This document shows, piece after piece, positions 19,136 through 27,109 of a stretch of 64,000 bases of DNA. Position 1 is the stretch's first letter. Each line of letters opens with the position of its first letter. The notes below the pieces were generated by a model, which made no database searches, had not been told where the DNA came from, and was given only the letters and a program-made list of their open reading frames with translations. The DNA comes from an uncultured Porphyromonadaceae bacterium (GTDB taxonomy: Bacteria > Bacteroidota > Bacteroidia > Bacteroidales > Muribaculaceae). The DNA lies in NCBI GenBank assembly GCA_900550395.1, contig URSD01000001.1, positions 69,775-133,774 on the forward strand. The letters run 5' to 3'. The position numbers and the translations under genes were made by a program.

Positions 19136-19701
19136 ACAATACAGCAACGGAATATTATGCACTGAAGAATTTCCCTTCGCCTTTTTCTCTCCGAATTAGG
19201 ATTCTGAAGAAAATATGGTATATTGTGTGGCTTATTTTAGTCAGACCATGTCCGCGGAAATTTTTCAATGCATGGGTTCGTTTAGTTTATAGAGTATTTG
19301 GGGCCACAATACCCTCCACATCCGCAATTCACCCTAGTGCGAAGGTGTTTATGCCATGGAACCTAAGAATGGGTGAATACTCTGTAATTGCCAGTTATGC
19401 TACAATTCTTAATGTAGCGCCATTTATGATGGGACACGATTGCGTAGTCTCGGAAGGTGCTTATCTTTGCGGAGCCTCTCATAATATCTATAGTGAGAAG
19501 CACGAACAGACTAATGCCCCAATCATCATGTATGACCGCAGTTGGGTCGCCACTCAGGCTTTCATCGGCATGGGTGTGACAATTGGCGAAGGCGCTGTGG
19601 TAGGTGCGCGCGCAGCTGTGTTCAAGGATGTGGATCCGTGGACGGTAGTAGGTGGTAATCCTGCTAAATTTATCAAAAAAAGAGTAATGAACAATGGCTG
19701 A
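19132..19701 (+). CDS. WcaF-like hexapeptide-repeat O-acetyltransferase
   Basis: A 189-residue left-handed beta-helix acyltransferase similar to the colanic acid acetyltransferase WcaF. It starts with FPSPFSLRIRILKKIWYIVWLIL, has RVFGATIPSTSAIHPSAKVF, the likely catalytic CGASHNIYS histidine, and late hexapeptide turns IGEGAVVGARAAVFKDVDPWTVVGGNPAK. It would acetylate a sugar using acetyl-CoA at the cytosolic side. It overlaps the ATPase gene by 8 nt, so the ATPase is part of the same transcript. Confidence 0.85.
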   Translation: MNNTATEYYALKNFPSPFSLRIRILKKIWYIVWLILVRPCPRKFFNAWVRLVYRVFGATIPSTSAIHPSAKVFMPWNLRMGEYSVIASYATILNVAPFMMGHDCVVSEGAYLCGASHNIYSEKHEQTNAPIIMYDRSWVATQAFIGMGVTIGEGAVVGARAAVFKDVDPWTVVGGNPAKFIKKRVMNNG

Positions 19702-21247
19702 AAATTTAAGACTTAAGGATATTCAGGCCGGCAAAACAGATGCTAAGAACGAACTGATTCATCAGTCCAGAGAAGAACAGAATCTGTTTTGCAATAGCTT
19801 TGTCCTGCCCGATAACATCAATATCGATGCGTTTGAACGGGGGGACAAGTATTTTATACTTGGACTGAAAGGTACGGGCAAGACGGCTTTGCTGCGCTAC
19901 CTTGATATTAAACTTCAGGAAAGAGGTAATCATACATCGTTTGTGCTATTCAAGAGCGAATTCAGTGATGAAGCTAAGGCGGCCTTTAAACAAGCGGCTA
20001 ATACGTTGTTGGCCGATAAAAATGTGGAGCATTTTGATGGCCATGATTTTACGTCGGTATGGGAGCTATATTTCCATCGTCTTATAGTGGAATTGTCTGA
20101 GGAAAAGGACTTGCATATATTCAATGCCGATAAGGCGTGGGAAAGATATAGAGATTATATTAATGCAGGGTTGCCAAAGAAAAGCTCATGGTCGCATCTT
20201 ATTCCAAAGATGAAGAGGGGCAACATCGAACTGAATTCGGATTTTATAAAATGCCACGTCGATTTTGAATGGGACAATAAGTTGTGCGAACAGATTTCTC
20301 TGTCTAAATATGTCGGCCGCGCCAATCTGTTATTCGAAAAACTTTGCCGAGGACGTGATTGTCTTTATATTCTCGTTGACGAGTTGGAATTATCGTATGG
20401 CAATACAAAGCAATACCGCACCGACACAGCATTGATACGGGATATTATCGTAGCCATGAATAATTTGAATTCAATATCCAACCTAAATCATTTCGGAATA
20501 CATATAATCACGGCCATCCGTAGCGAGGTGTTGACATCGGTGAATTCTTTGGGCAAGGAAATAAACAAGCCTACCCATGATTTTGGCGTGGTATTGAAAT
20601 GGCAGCAATCTGGTGGGTCATTGGAGCATCATCCGCTTATTAATATTTTTGTGAAGCGTATACAGGCTTCGGAGATGGCTCTTGGCCGTTCCCAGTCAAG
20701 TTATACGGATGTTATTGCTAATTATCTTCCTGAAAGGATTAATGATTCTGAGCCTACGGAGTATATTTTGCGACGCACATGGTTTCGTCCGCGCGATGTA
20801 ATCAGGATTCTAAACCTTGCGCAGAGTCTGTATGGCGACGAAACAATGCTTTCCCAAAGGGTGTTTGATGGGATTAACAAGGAATATTCTAAAGAATGCT
20901 GGGTAGAACAGGCTGAAGAACTTTCAGCAAAATATCGACCAGAGGAGATTGAAGGTATCCGAAAGCTGTTGATGGGTATTGAATGTCCCTTTACAATGGG
21001 TGAGATTAATCTTATTGCTTCACGAAACAGAGATTATTATCGGGAAGTGGACAATCTGTTGTCAAAGCACAAACTTGGTGATATTCTGTCGCATTTATAT
21101 GATATTGGAGTCATTGGTAATACAGGCGAAAAACAGATGCGATTTTCTTTTCGTGGCGACCAAGGGTTGTTGATTCATTTGTCAATGAAGCTACATGATA
21201 GTCTGTGGAATTTCTTTGCTGCGAAAGGTCGTTCACGGGAGAACTAA
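19694..21247 (+). CDS. P-loop ATPase of the Sll1717 type within the capsule operon
   Basis: A 517-residue protein. Walker A is GLKGTGKT (57-64), preceded by FERGDKYFILGL; a probable Walker B is LYILVDELE (about 224-232); a later RRTWFRPRDVIRILNLAQ segment resembles the sensor region of Sll1717-type P-loop ATPases. No membrane segments or nuclease motifs are seen. It is translationally coupled to the O-acetyltransferase and followed 15 nt later by a GT2 gene. Members of this group are poorly characterised; a role in capsule assembly or as an embedded defence gene is open. Confidence 0.72.
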   Translation: MAENLRLKDIQAGKTDAKNELIHQSREEQNLFCNSFVLPDNINIDAFERGDKYFILGLKGTGKTALLRYLDIKLQERGNHTSFVLFKSEFSDEAKAAFKQAANTLLADKNVEHFDGHDFTSVWELYFHRLIVELSEEKDLHIFNADKAWERYRDYINAGLPKKSSWSHLIPKMKRGNIELNSDFIKCHVDFEWDNKLCEQISLSKYVGRANLLFEKLCRGRDCLYILVDELELSYGNTKQYRTDTALIRDIIVAMNNLNSISNLNHFGIHIITAIRSEVLTSVNSLGKEINKPTHDFGVVLKWQQSGGSLEHHPLINIFVKRIQASEMALGRSQSSYTDVIANYLPERINDSEPTEYILRRTWFRPRDVIRILNLAQSLYGDETMLSQRVFDGINKEYSKECWVEQAEELSAKYRPEEIEGIRKLLMGIECPFTMGEINLIASRNRDYYREVDNLLSKHKLGDILSHLYDIGVIGNTGEKQMRFSFRGDQGLLIHLSMKLHDSLWNFFAAKGRSREN

Positions 21248-21262
21248 ATAGTAGAATTTTGT

Positions 21263-22165
21263 ATGCTTGACATTTCTGTTATAATTCTGACTTTCAACGA
21301 GCAGCTGCATATTCAGCGCTGCCTGGACCGGATATCTCCAGTAGTAAAGGATGTGTTTATCATCGATTGCTTCTCAACGGACAAGACGCTGGAGATTGCC
21401 TGCAAATATGACAATGTGCATGTTCTTCAGAACAAATGGGTCAATTACGCCACTCAGTTCAACTGGGGACTGGAACATGCCGATATAAAGACAAAATGGG
21501 TGCTTCGCCTGGATGCCGATGAGTATCTCACACCAGAACTTATAATAGAACTTGAGCAAAAGCTGCCTGCTCTCTCTGATGATGTAACTGGAGTGGTTTT
21601 TCCTCTGCGTCGTGTTTTTCTTGGCCGCACGATACGTCGTGGCATGCCTGTAATAAAGTTGATGCGCCTTTTCCAATATGGTAAAGCAAGCAGCGAAGTT
21701 CGCATGATGGATGAGCACATTCAGCTGACTGAAGGCCATTCTGTGGACTTTGAAAACGAGTTTGCCGATGACAATCTTAATAATCTCAGTTGGTGGACTC
21801 AGAAGCATGTGGGTTATGCGATACGCGAGGCTGTTGACTTACTTGATATGGAATACGACTTGACCGGTTCGGCTAAGTCAGACGACGGGAAGCAACTTAA
21901 TGAGCAGGCTCTGGCAAAACGTATGCGCAAGCACAAGTATGCAAAACAGCCGCTGTTCTGGCGTTCGTTTGCTTATTTCTGCTACCGCTACTTCTTCAAG
22001 CTGGGCTTCATGGAGGGCAAGGAGGGCTTTCTGTGGCACTTCCTTCAGGGCTGGTGGTATCGTACGCTGGTCGATGCCAAGGTGCTGGAAATAAAGCGCG
22101 CGTGCGGTGACGACAAGGAGAAAATCCGGGCGCATCTGAAAGAGCATTACAATATAACGATATAA
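21263..22165 (+). CDS. GT2 glycosyltransferase (WaaE/KdtX-like)
   Basis: A 300-residue GT-A glycosyltransferase beginning ISVIILTFNEQLHIQRCLDRI, with IIDCFSTDKTLEIA and the metal-binding LRLDADEYLTPEL motif. The overall layout, including the C-terminal RYFFKLGFMEGKEGFLWHFL segment, resembles WaaE/KdtX-type core or capsule glycosyltransferases. The 3' half is richer in GC than the 6-15 kb genes, marking the downstream edge of the AT-rich section. Confidence 0.86.
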   Translation: MLDISVIILTFNEQLHIQRCLDRISPVVKDVFIIDCFSTDKTLEIACKYDNVHVLQNKWVNYATQFNWGLEHADIKTKWVLRLDADEYLTPELIIELEQKLPALSDDVTGVVFPLRRVFLGRTIRRGMPVIKLMRLFQYGKASSEVRMMDEHIQLTEGHSVDFENEFADDNLNNLSWWTQKHVGYAIREAVDLLDMEYDLTGSAKSDDGKQLNEQALAKRMRKHKYAKQPLFWRSFAYFCYRYFFKLGFMEGKEGFLWHFLQGWWYRTLVDAKVLEIKRACGDDKEKIRAHLKEHYNITI

Positions 22166-22195
22166 AGGCATAGCCGTTTATATATCAAGCTATTC

Positions 22196-22972
22196 ATGAA
22201 AATATCTATAATCACTGCTACATGGAATAGTGCGGAGACTGTGGCCGACACGATGGAGAGCGTGCTGCGGCAGACGTATGCCGATTATGAGCATATCATC
22301 GTGGACGGCGGTTCTACGGACGCCACGATGGACGTCGTGCGTGCTTTGGAGCCGCGCTATGGCGGCAGGCTGCGTTGGGTGAGCGAGCGCGACCGCGGCA
22401 TATACGACGCCATGAACAAGGGGCTGCGCATGGCTACGGGCGACGTGGTAGGCATCCTCAACAGTGATGATTTCTACTCGTCGGATGATGTGCTTGCGCG
22501 CGTGGCTGCCGAGCTGAACTGCAATGATGTTGACGCTGTGTATGGCGACATCCATTACGTGCGCGATATCGACCTCACCCGGTGTGTGCGCTACTATTCC
22601 GGCCGAAGTTTTCGGCGCTGGATGATGCTCATGGGCTACCAGCCGGCGCATCCGTCGTTTTATTGCCGTCGGGATGTGTACGAGCGTTTGGGCGGCTTTG
22701 ACCTGCGCTTCCGTATTGCGGCGGATTTTGAGAACATGTTGCGTTTCATTTATATGAACCGTATCCGCACACGTTATCTGCCTATGGATTTCGTGACGAT
22801 GCGGCAGGGAGGTACGTCCACTGCGGGATGGCGCAGCCATTGCCGTATTTTGAGCGATCACTATCGGGCTTACGTCAAGAATCATCTGCCTGTGGGATTC
22901 GTTCTGGATCCTGCTCGTTATGTGATGAAAGTGGCGGAAGTTGTTGGCGGCCGCATCAAGGGCTACAATTAG
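22196..22972 (+). CDS. GT2 glycosyltransferase, last gene of the capsule locus
   Basis: A 258-residue GT-A glycosyltransferase: ISIITATWNSAETVADTMES, IIVDGGSTDATMDVV, SERDRGIYDAMNKGLRMATG and the NSDDFY metal-binding motif, the pattern of colanic-acid and related family 2 enzymes. Gene start and end are unambiguous. It is followed by a hairpin (22996-23032) and then a convergent gene, so it closes the operon. Confidence 0.88.
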   Translation: MKISIITATWNSAETVADTMESVLRQTYADYEHIIVDGGSTDATMDVVRALEPRYGGRLRWVSERDRGIYDAMNKGLRMATGDVVGILNSDDFYSSDDVLARVAAELNCNDVDAVYGDIHYVRDIDLTRCVRYYSGRSFRRWMMLMGYQPAHPSFYCRRDVYERLGGFDLRFRIAADFENMLRFIYMNRIRTRYLPMDFVTMRQGGTSTAGWRSHCRILSDHYRAYVKNHLPVGFVLDPARYVMKVAEVVGGRIKGYN

Positions 22973-22995
22973 TCTGTTTCAGGTTGAATAAGTAT

Positions 22996-23037
22996 TCGGC
23001 GCCATGGCAACGGGTTGTTGCTGTGGCGCCGATGCTT
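22996..23037 (+). terminator. Probable terminator of the capsule operon
   Basis: A 9-bp perfect stem (22996-23004 with 23024-23032) lies 24 nt after the last glycosyltransferase gene. The following sequence ATGCTTTTG has only a short T-run, so termination strength is uncertain. Confidence 0.5.
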
Positions 23038-23058
23038 TTGTGGCGGGTGTAATGAAAG

Positions 23059-23090
23059 CCGCCCCCGGAAAACTGGTTTCGCGGGGGCGG
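23059..23090 (-). terminator. GC-rich hairpin between convergent genes
   Basis: A 9-bp GC stem (23059-23067 with 23082-23090). Read on the minus strand it follows the stop of the secreted-protein gene ending at 23117 and is trailed by CTTTCATT, fitting a terminator for that gene. It may also back up termination of the convergent capsule operon. Confidence 0.5.
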
Positions 23091-23116
23091 TAGGATTGTT
23101 GCGCGTCAGGCGCGGT

Positions 23117-24235
23117 TTACTTCACGAGGACTTTGGTGGCCTTGTTGCCCTGACGACGGATGTAGAGGCCGTTTTCGGGGTTGGCAACGCGTACGCCCTG
23201 GAGGTTGAAGTATTCAACGGGAGCGTTCTCGTCAACGGTGATGTCGGCGATGCCGGAAGTGCTCTTCAGAGCGAAGTTGCGGATTTCCCATGCTACGCTC
23301 TGGTTGCCGTCGTTCTTGTAGCAGAATGCCACTTTCACGGTTTTGCCGTTGTAGGCGCTGAGGTCGAAGTCGTTTGCAGCCCAACCGGTCCAGTTGCCGG
23401 AGCCTTTTTCGGGGAAATTGGTCATGGTGAGAGCTTCCCATTCGCCGCCGTTAGCCTGGATGCGAACTACGGTGAATTCGTCCTGTGCAGTGGGGAAATG
23501 GAAACCAAAAGCGTGCTCGAAAGTGAGTGAGGCGTTGGAGCCAAGCTTTACTTCGGGGGATACGAGCCAGCTCTCAGCGGCAAGGTTGGTGCCGTCTACG
23601 TAGGAATTGGCGATAGCGCAGAGGGGAGTGCGGGTGTTGGCACGCCAGCCGTCCCATCCTTCGGCAACAACTTTGTTATCGACTGTGAAGTCGCCGAGGT
23701 TGCCGTTCAAGAAGGTCTCTTCAAGGTTGCCTGCATCGGGAGTGGGGTCGGGATCGGGGTCGGGATCGCTGCCGCCTTCGCCGGAGATTGTGATCTCGGT
23801 GAAGCGGAGCTGACCGGCGGCGTTTTCGCCGTCGTCGCCATAGATGGCCTTATCGCCTACTGTGAGTACGAGGTTTGTGGTGTTGCCGGTCCATGTCACC
23901 TCAGCGTCGCCTGCAGCCTGGGTGGCGACAGCGCCTTCGTTTGCTGTTACTGCGCAGTAGCGATACTTGGCATCGCTGGCAAGGGTGATGACTACTTTGG
24001 AGAGGTCGCCGCCGCTGATGGTGATTGTGCCTTTGGCATAGAGGCGGATGCTGCCGTCGGTGCGGAAAGCGGGAGCGTTGGAGCCGCTTTCCTTAGCGAG
24101 CTTAACGGTGTAGCCGTCCTTGGTGGCTGTAAGTGTGCTCTGGTTGAAGTCCGAAGCGGAAATTGTTGCTTCAGCGGCGGAGGCTGCGAGGCCCATGCCG
24201 AGGAGAGCTACCATGGAGAGTAAAAATTTCTTCAT
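23117..24235 (-). CDS. Secreted choice-of-anchor-J-like protein with C-terminal sorting tail
   Basis: A 372-residue exported protein. It has a signal peptide (MKKFLLSMVALLGMGLAASA), an N-terminal beta-rich domain, a PDPDPDPTPD linker (about 155-165), and a jelly-roll-like domain with AAESWLVSPEVKLGSNASL and IRNFAL, as in choice-of-anchor-J proteins. The tail EYFNLQGVRVANPENGLYI followed by basic residues resembles type IX-like sorting domains of Bacteroidales. It probably acts on the cell surface. No good promoter is seen directly upstream; the nearest consensus promoter lies beyond a terminator at 24284-24328, suggesting attenuation. Confidence 0.75.
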   Translation of the reverse strand: MKKFLLSMVALLGMGLAASAAEATISASDFNQSTLTATKDGYTVKLAKESGSNAPAFRTDGSIRLYAKGTITISGGDLSKVVITLASDAKYRYCAVTANEGAVATQAAGDAEVTWTGNTTNLVLTVGDKAIYGDDGENAAGQLRFTEITISGEGGSDPDPDPDPTPDAGNLEETFLNGNLGDFTVDNKVVAEGWDGWRANTRTPLCAIANSYVDGTNLAAESWLVSPEVKLGSNASLTFEHAFGFHFPTAQDEFTVVRIQANGGEWEALTMTNFPEKGSGNWTGWAANDFDLSAYNGKTVKVAFCYKNDGNQSVAWEIRNFALKSTSGIADITVDENAPVEYFNLQGVRVANPENGLYIRRQGNKATKVLVK

Positions 24236-24283
24236 AGAGTTTGATTTTTTGGTTTATAAATTAGGTTTGCGGTTGTTCTGTAA

Positions 24284-24328
24284 TAAAAAAACTCATGACG
24301 TTGCCACACGTGGGGCACGGGTCATGAG
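24284..24328 (-). terminator. Intrinsic terminator just upstream of the secreted-protein gene
   Basis: On the minus strand an 8-bp perfect stem (24321-24328 with 24292-24299) is followed by seven T residues (24285-24291). It lies 49 nt upstream of the start codon of the gene at 24235 and downstream of a consensus promoter at 24440-24470, in the position of an attenuator. Confidence 0.8.
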
Positions 24329-24435
24329 CATATATTGTGGAATAATGATTGCTGATGCTTGAACACGAATATGTAGGCCACTCGTTGGAGGAAGCAGGCG
24401 CCGGCATTGAGGTTGGCGAGGCAATTCGTTTTCAT
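24322..24435 (-). CDS. Possible 37-residue leader peptide ending inside the terminator stem
   Basis: The ATG at 24435 lies only 4 nt after the -7 box of a consensus promoter, so the transcript would be nearly leaderless. The ORF starts MKTNCLANLNAGACF and ends NICS; its TGA stop falls within the 5' arm of the terminator stem. Ribosomes reaching the stop would cover that arm and could favour read-through into the secreted-protein gene. Coding is unproven; the transcript could equally be a small non-coding RNA of about 150 nt. Confidence 0.35.
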   Translation of the reverse strand: MKTNCLANLNAGACFLQRVAYIFVFKHQQSLFHNICS

Positions 24436-24439
24436 GTTG

Positions 24440-24470
24440 CAAAGGTAGTGTATTTTTAATACAAAGCAAA
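24440..24470 (-). promoter_or_regulatory. Consensus Bacteroidota promoter
   Basis: On the minus strand TTTG (24467-24470) is separated by 19 nt from TACCTTTG (24440-24447), matching the -33 TTTG / -7 TAnnTTTG consensus. Transcription should start near 24435, at the ATG of the small leader ORF. Confidence 0.75.
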
Positions 24471-24484
24471 TAATATTTGGTTAA

Positions 24485-24524
24485 AAATGATATAAAGAAG
24501 CCCATGCGTTGTTGGCGCATGGGC
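24485..24524 (-). terminator. Terminator of the ECF sigma factor gene
   Basis: A 9-bp perfect stem (24516-24524 with 24500-24508) is followed on the minus strand by TTCTTTATATCATTTTT. It lies 45 nt after the sigma-factor stop codon and separates that gene from the promoter at 24440-24470. Confidence 0.75.
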
Positions 24525-24568
24525 AATAGCAGGGTGGAAAAATCGGGCGGTAGTGCTGTGAAGCGGCG

Positions 24569-25072
24569 CTATCGGTAGTCGGCGAATCGTTCCTGTAGTT
24601 TTTTGCGTGCGAAGAATATGCGGCTCTTCACGGTGCCGAGGGGCAGGCTCATCTTGTCGGCTATCTCGTTGTATTTGTAGCCTGCCACGTGCATTGAGAA
24701 CGGTACGTGGTATTCGTCGGGGAAGGCGTTGATGGCATCGGTGATTTCCGATGCCGTGTATGAGCCTTCGGGTGTGTCGAGGCCGCTGTCCTGCGATATG
24801 TTGAGGTAGAAGAGGTTGTCGGTGCTGTCGGTTACGGTTGCTGCACGTGCGCCGCGGCGGTAGTTGTTGATGAAGATGTTGCGCATGATGGTGAAGACCC
24901 ATCCCTTGAGATTGGTGTTCTCGGTGTACTTGGCTTCGTTGTCGAGAGCCTTGAGGGTGGTGTCCTGAAGCAGATCGTATGCGTCGTCGCGGTTGCTTGT
25001 GAGCATGTAGGCAAAGTTAAGCAGGTTGCCCTGAAGCCTCATAAGGTCTTTCTGAAATTTTTCGCTTCCCAT
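24569..25072 (-). CDS. ECF-type RNA polymerase sigma factor
   Basis: A 167-residue sigma-70-family protein. Region 2 covers about residues 10-75 (NLLNFAYMLTSNRDDAYDLL, then LKGWVFTIMRNIFINNYRR). Region 4 covers about 110-160, with a helix-turn-helix YKYNEIADKMSLPLGTVKSR. No anti-sigma factor gene is adjacent, which is less common for regulated ECF factors. A TAATTTTG box at 25122-25129 (minus strand) is a likely -7 element, about 50 nt upstream of the ATG. Its target genes cannot be told from the window. Confidence 0.9.
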   Translation of the reverse strand: MGSEKFQKDLMRLQGNLLNFAYMLTSNRDDAYDLLQDTTLKALDNEAKYTENTNLKGWVFTIMRNIFINNYRRGARAATVTDSTDNLFYLNISQDSGLDTPEGSYTASEITDAINAFPDEYHVPFSMHVAGYKYNEIADKMSLPLGTVKSRIFFARKKLQERFADYR

Positions 25073-25404
25073 AGTGCTATATTTTGAGTTGTTTTGTGAT
25101 GTTTTCTTTGCTTTGATGCTTCAAAATTACATAGAATTTGGGAAATGCAAGTATTTTATAGTTAATAAAAGTTAAACAAATAAATAAAAATTATAATATG
25201 TTGATTATCAAGGGTAAAAATATGAAAATTTCTGTTACGGAATTGTTACATATGGCGTAATTTTACACAATTGTAACGACTTTGTAATCGAGTAGACTCT
25301 GATTCGCCTCCGGTTTGTTTGTGTGTCGTAACGCTGTTCTTGCCTCTGAAAAGGGCCTAATTCTGACCCGTTTTCGATATGTTTTCCGCTTGATTTTCTC
25401 CCTG
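25073..25404. other. Intergenic region upstream of the sigma factor gene
   Basis: AT-rich, without a supportable gene. It contains the sigma-factor promoter (-7 box TAATTTTG on the minus strand at 25122-25129). A loose inverted repeat, GTTACGGAATTGTTAC and ACAATTGTAAC, spans about 25236-25279. An imperfect hairpin near 25352-25380 may end the membrane-protein gene at 25405, but it lacks a T-run. Confidence 0.5.
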
Positions 25405-27042
25405 CTATCGCTCGAAGTTTATTGAGAGGGGAACGTCGGCCGACGGTTTGCGCACGACGAGTATGGTGTCGCCGTCTATTGTCACCGACGTTGCCGGCAG
25501 TACGGCGGAGTAGGGCGTATTGCCTGTCACGGCATAAATGAGCCGCTTGGGCAGCGTTCGGCTGCTTAGGTCGCGTCCGGCGAAGGAGGCGCGGACGCAT
25601 CGCGCCGTATCTGCTCCGGTGGCCGGAATGAACCAGTAGTCGCGGCCCTCCACGGCGTGTGCGTCGCCGGCTACGCGTCGCCCGGTGGAGAGGGGCGGCT
25701 CGCCCGTCAGCAGGTCATAGTCGGCATGGTTCGCAATCAGCGGGCGCCCGTCTGTCCGCTTGCCGTAGAGCCGCAGGATGGCTGTGGCGCTGTAGTTGTC
25801 GGGTAGCAGGTCGGCCGTCGAGCCTGTGATCAAAGGCTGCAACACCGGACTCAGCTTCGGGCTGTCGATGTAGGTGAACGGCTCGGGGGCTGCCGCGAGG
25901 CGTGCGGCCATTTCACGATAGGCTTTGCTCACGCGCAGGGTGCCGGCTGCGCCGAAGCACAGCAGCACGGCCAGGGCTGCGGCCGGTATGGCTGTGGCGG
26001 CCGCGCCTGCCGTCGTCGGCGCCGGCCACAGGATGGCGGCGGCTCGCACGAGCAGTATCAGCGAGATGAATTCTATCAGGCACATGGAGTGCGGATAGCT
26101 GTGGGCGTAGAAGGTGAACACCAGGTCGATGGCGAGGAGGACGAACAGGAAGCGGTTGGCGCGCAGGAATGCCGCACACGCCCGGCGCTGAAGCGCCGCC
26201 CACGCGGCAAGCAGCATGGCGAGCACGTAGACGAGTTTAAGCCCGGCGTAGCAGTCGAAGGTGCGCAGCAGGAAGTCGCGCATGGTGCCGGCGTCGTCGG
26301 CGCTGGCGATGCGTCCCAGGGTGCCCGGCGAGAACACCAGCGGTACGGCTCCCGCCCACAGCGCGATGCACAGCGCGGCCTGCGAGCGCGAACGGAAACG
26401 GCAGCGGCGCGCCAGCCAGAACAGGCCCGTGGCCGCACAGAGAGGCACGGCGAATGCCTCGTTACTCCATCCCGTGAGCAGCCCCGCGGCCACGGCCGCA
26501 GCCATCGGCACGGGGTGGCCGCCCTCGCTACGGCGCAAGAGCAGCAGAAATACGAGCACCGCGGCCACAACCCACAGATAGTTGACACTCAGCGCTATGT
26601 TGGTCCACAGGGCTACGACTGAGCCCTCAATGACAGCCGGGAAGAGCAACAGGAGCGCCGCAAGGTTCAGGAGGCATACCATTGGCCCGCGCTGCCTCGG
26701 CGCCACTTCGATGCGGCACAGCAGCCACACCACGAGGGCGAACATCAGGCCGTTGGCAACGGCGAAAGCGCGCTGGCCCAGAGGACCCGTAAAGAGCTGA
26801 ACCACCACGTGCGGCCACACGCGTCCGTTGGCCTGAAAGTAGTGATTGTACTGCGAGCGCGCCACATCGGCCACGCTGCGCACCGGCTCCATAGCCGCCG
26901 CGTCCTCGTTCCACGACGGGTCGGGACCCACCACGAAGCAATAGACGGCATCGTCGCTGGTCCAGTTTACGGCCCATGAGCTGACTGCTATGAAGGCGGC
27001 GCCCATGAGCAGCAGGCACCACGCGGCTATTTTGTTCTTCAT
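25405..27042 (-). CDS. Polytopic membrane protein, DUF6056-like
   Basis: A 545-residue inner-membrane protein with about 10-12 hydrophobic segments in the first 380 residues and a soluble C-terminal part. The N-terminal loop (NWTSDDAVYCF, then SQYNHYFQANGRVWPHVV) resembles the conserved region of DUF6056 proteins, which look like membrane glycosyltransferases but have no proven activity. The ATG at 27042 sits 4 nt after a TAAATTTG box (27047-27054, minus strand), suggesting a leaderless mRNA. It is divergent from the esterase gene. Confidence 0.65.
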   Translation of the reverse strand: MKNKIAAWCLLLMGAAFIAVSSWAVNWTSDDAVYCFVVGPDPSWNEDAAAMEPVRSVADVARSQYNHYFQANGRVWPHVVVQLFTGPLGQRAFAVANGLMFALVVWLLCRIEVAPRQRGPMVCLLNLAALLLLFPAVIEGSVVALWTNIALSVNYLWVVAAVLVFLLLLRRSEGGHPVPMAAAVAAGLLTGWSNEAFAVPLCAATGLFWLARRCRFRSRSQAALCIALWAGAVPLVFSPGTLGRIASADDAGTMRDFLLRTFDCYAGLKLVYVLAMLLAAWAALQRRACAAFLRANRFLFVLLAIDLVFTFYAHSYPHSMCLIEFISLILLVRAAAILWPAPTTAGAAATAIPAAALAVLLCFGAAGTLRVSKAYREMAARLAAAPEPFTYIDSPKLSPVLQPLITGSTADLLPDNYSATAILRLYGKRTDGRPLIANHADYDLLTGEPPLSTGRRVAGDAHAVEGRDYWFIPATGADTARCVRASFAGRDLSSRTLPKRLIYAVTGNTPYSAVLPATSVTIDGDTILVVRKPSADVPLSINFER

Positions 27043-27046
27043 TTTG

Positions 27047-27085
27047 CAAATTTACGGATTTTTCCGCTGTTTTTTTGTAAATTTG
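27047..27085. promoter_or_regulatory. Divergent promoter region between the membrane-protein and esterase genes
   Basis: TAAATTTG occurs on the minus strand at 27047-27054 and on the plus strand at 27078-27085, each matching the -7 TAnnTTTG consensus. Neither has a clear TTTG -33 element at 19-20 nt. The plus-strand box would place the start about 20 nt upstream of the esterase ATG. Confidence 0.5.
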
Positions 27086-27109
27086 CGATTATCAAAAACC
27101 TTTACAACC

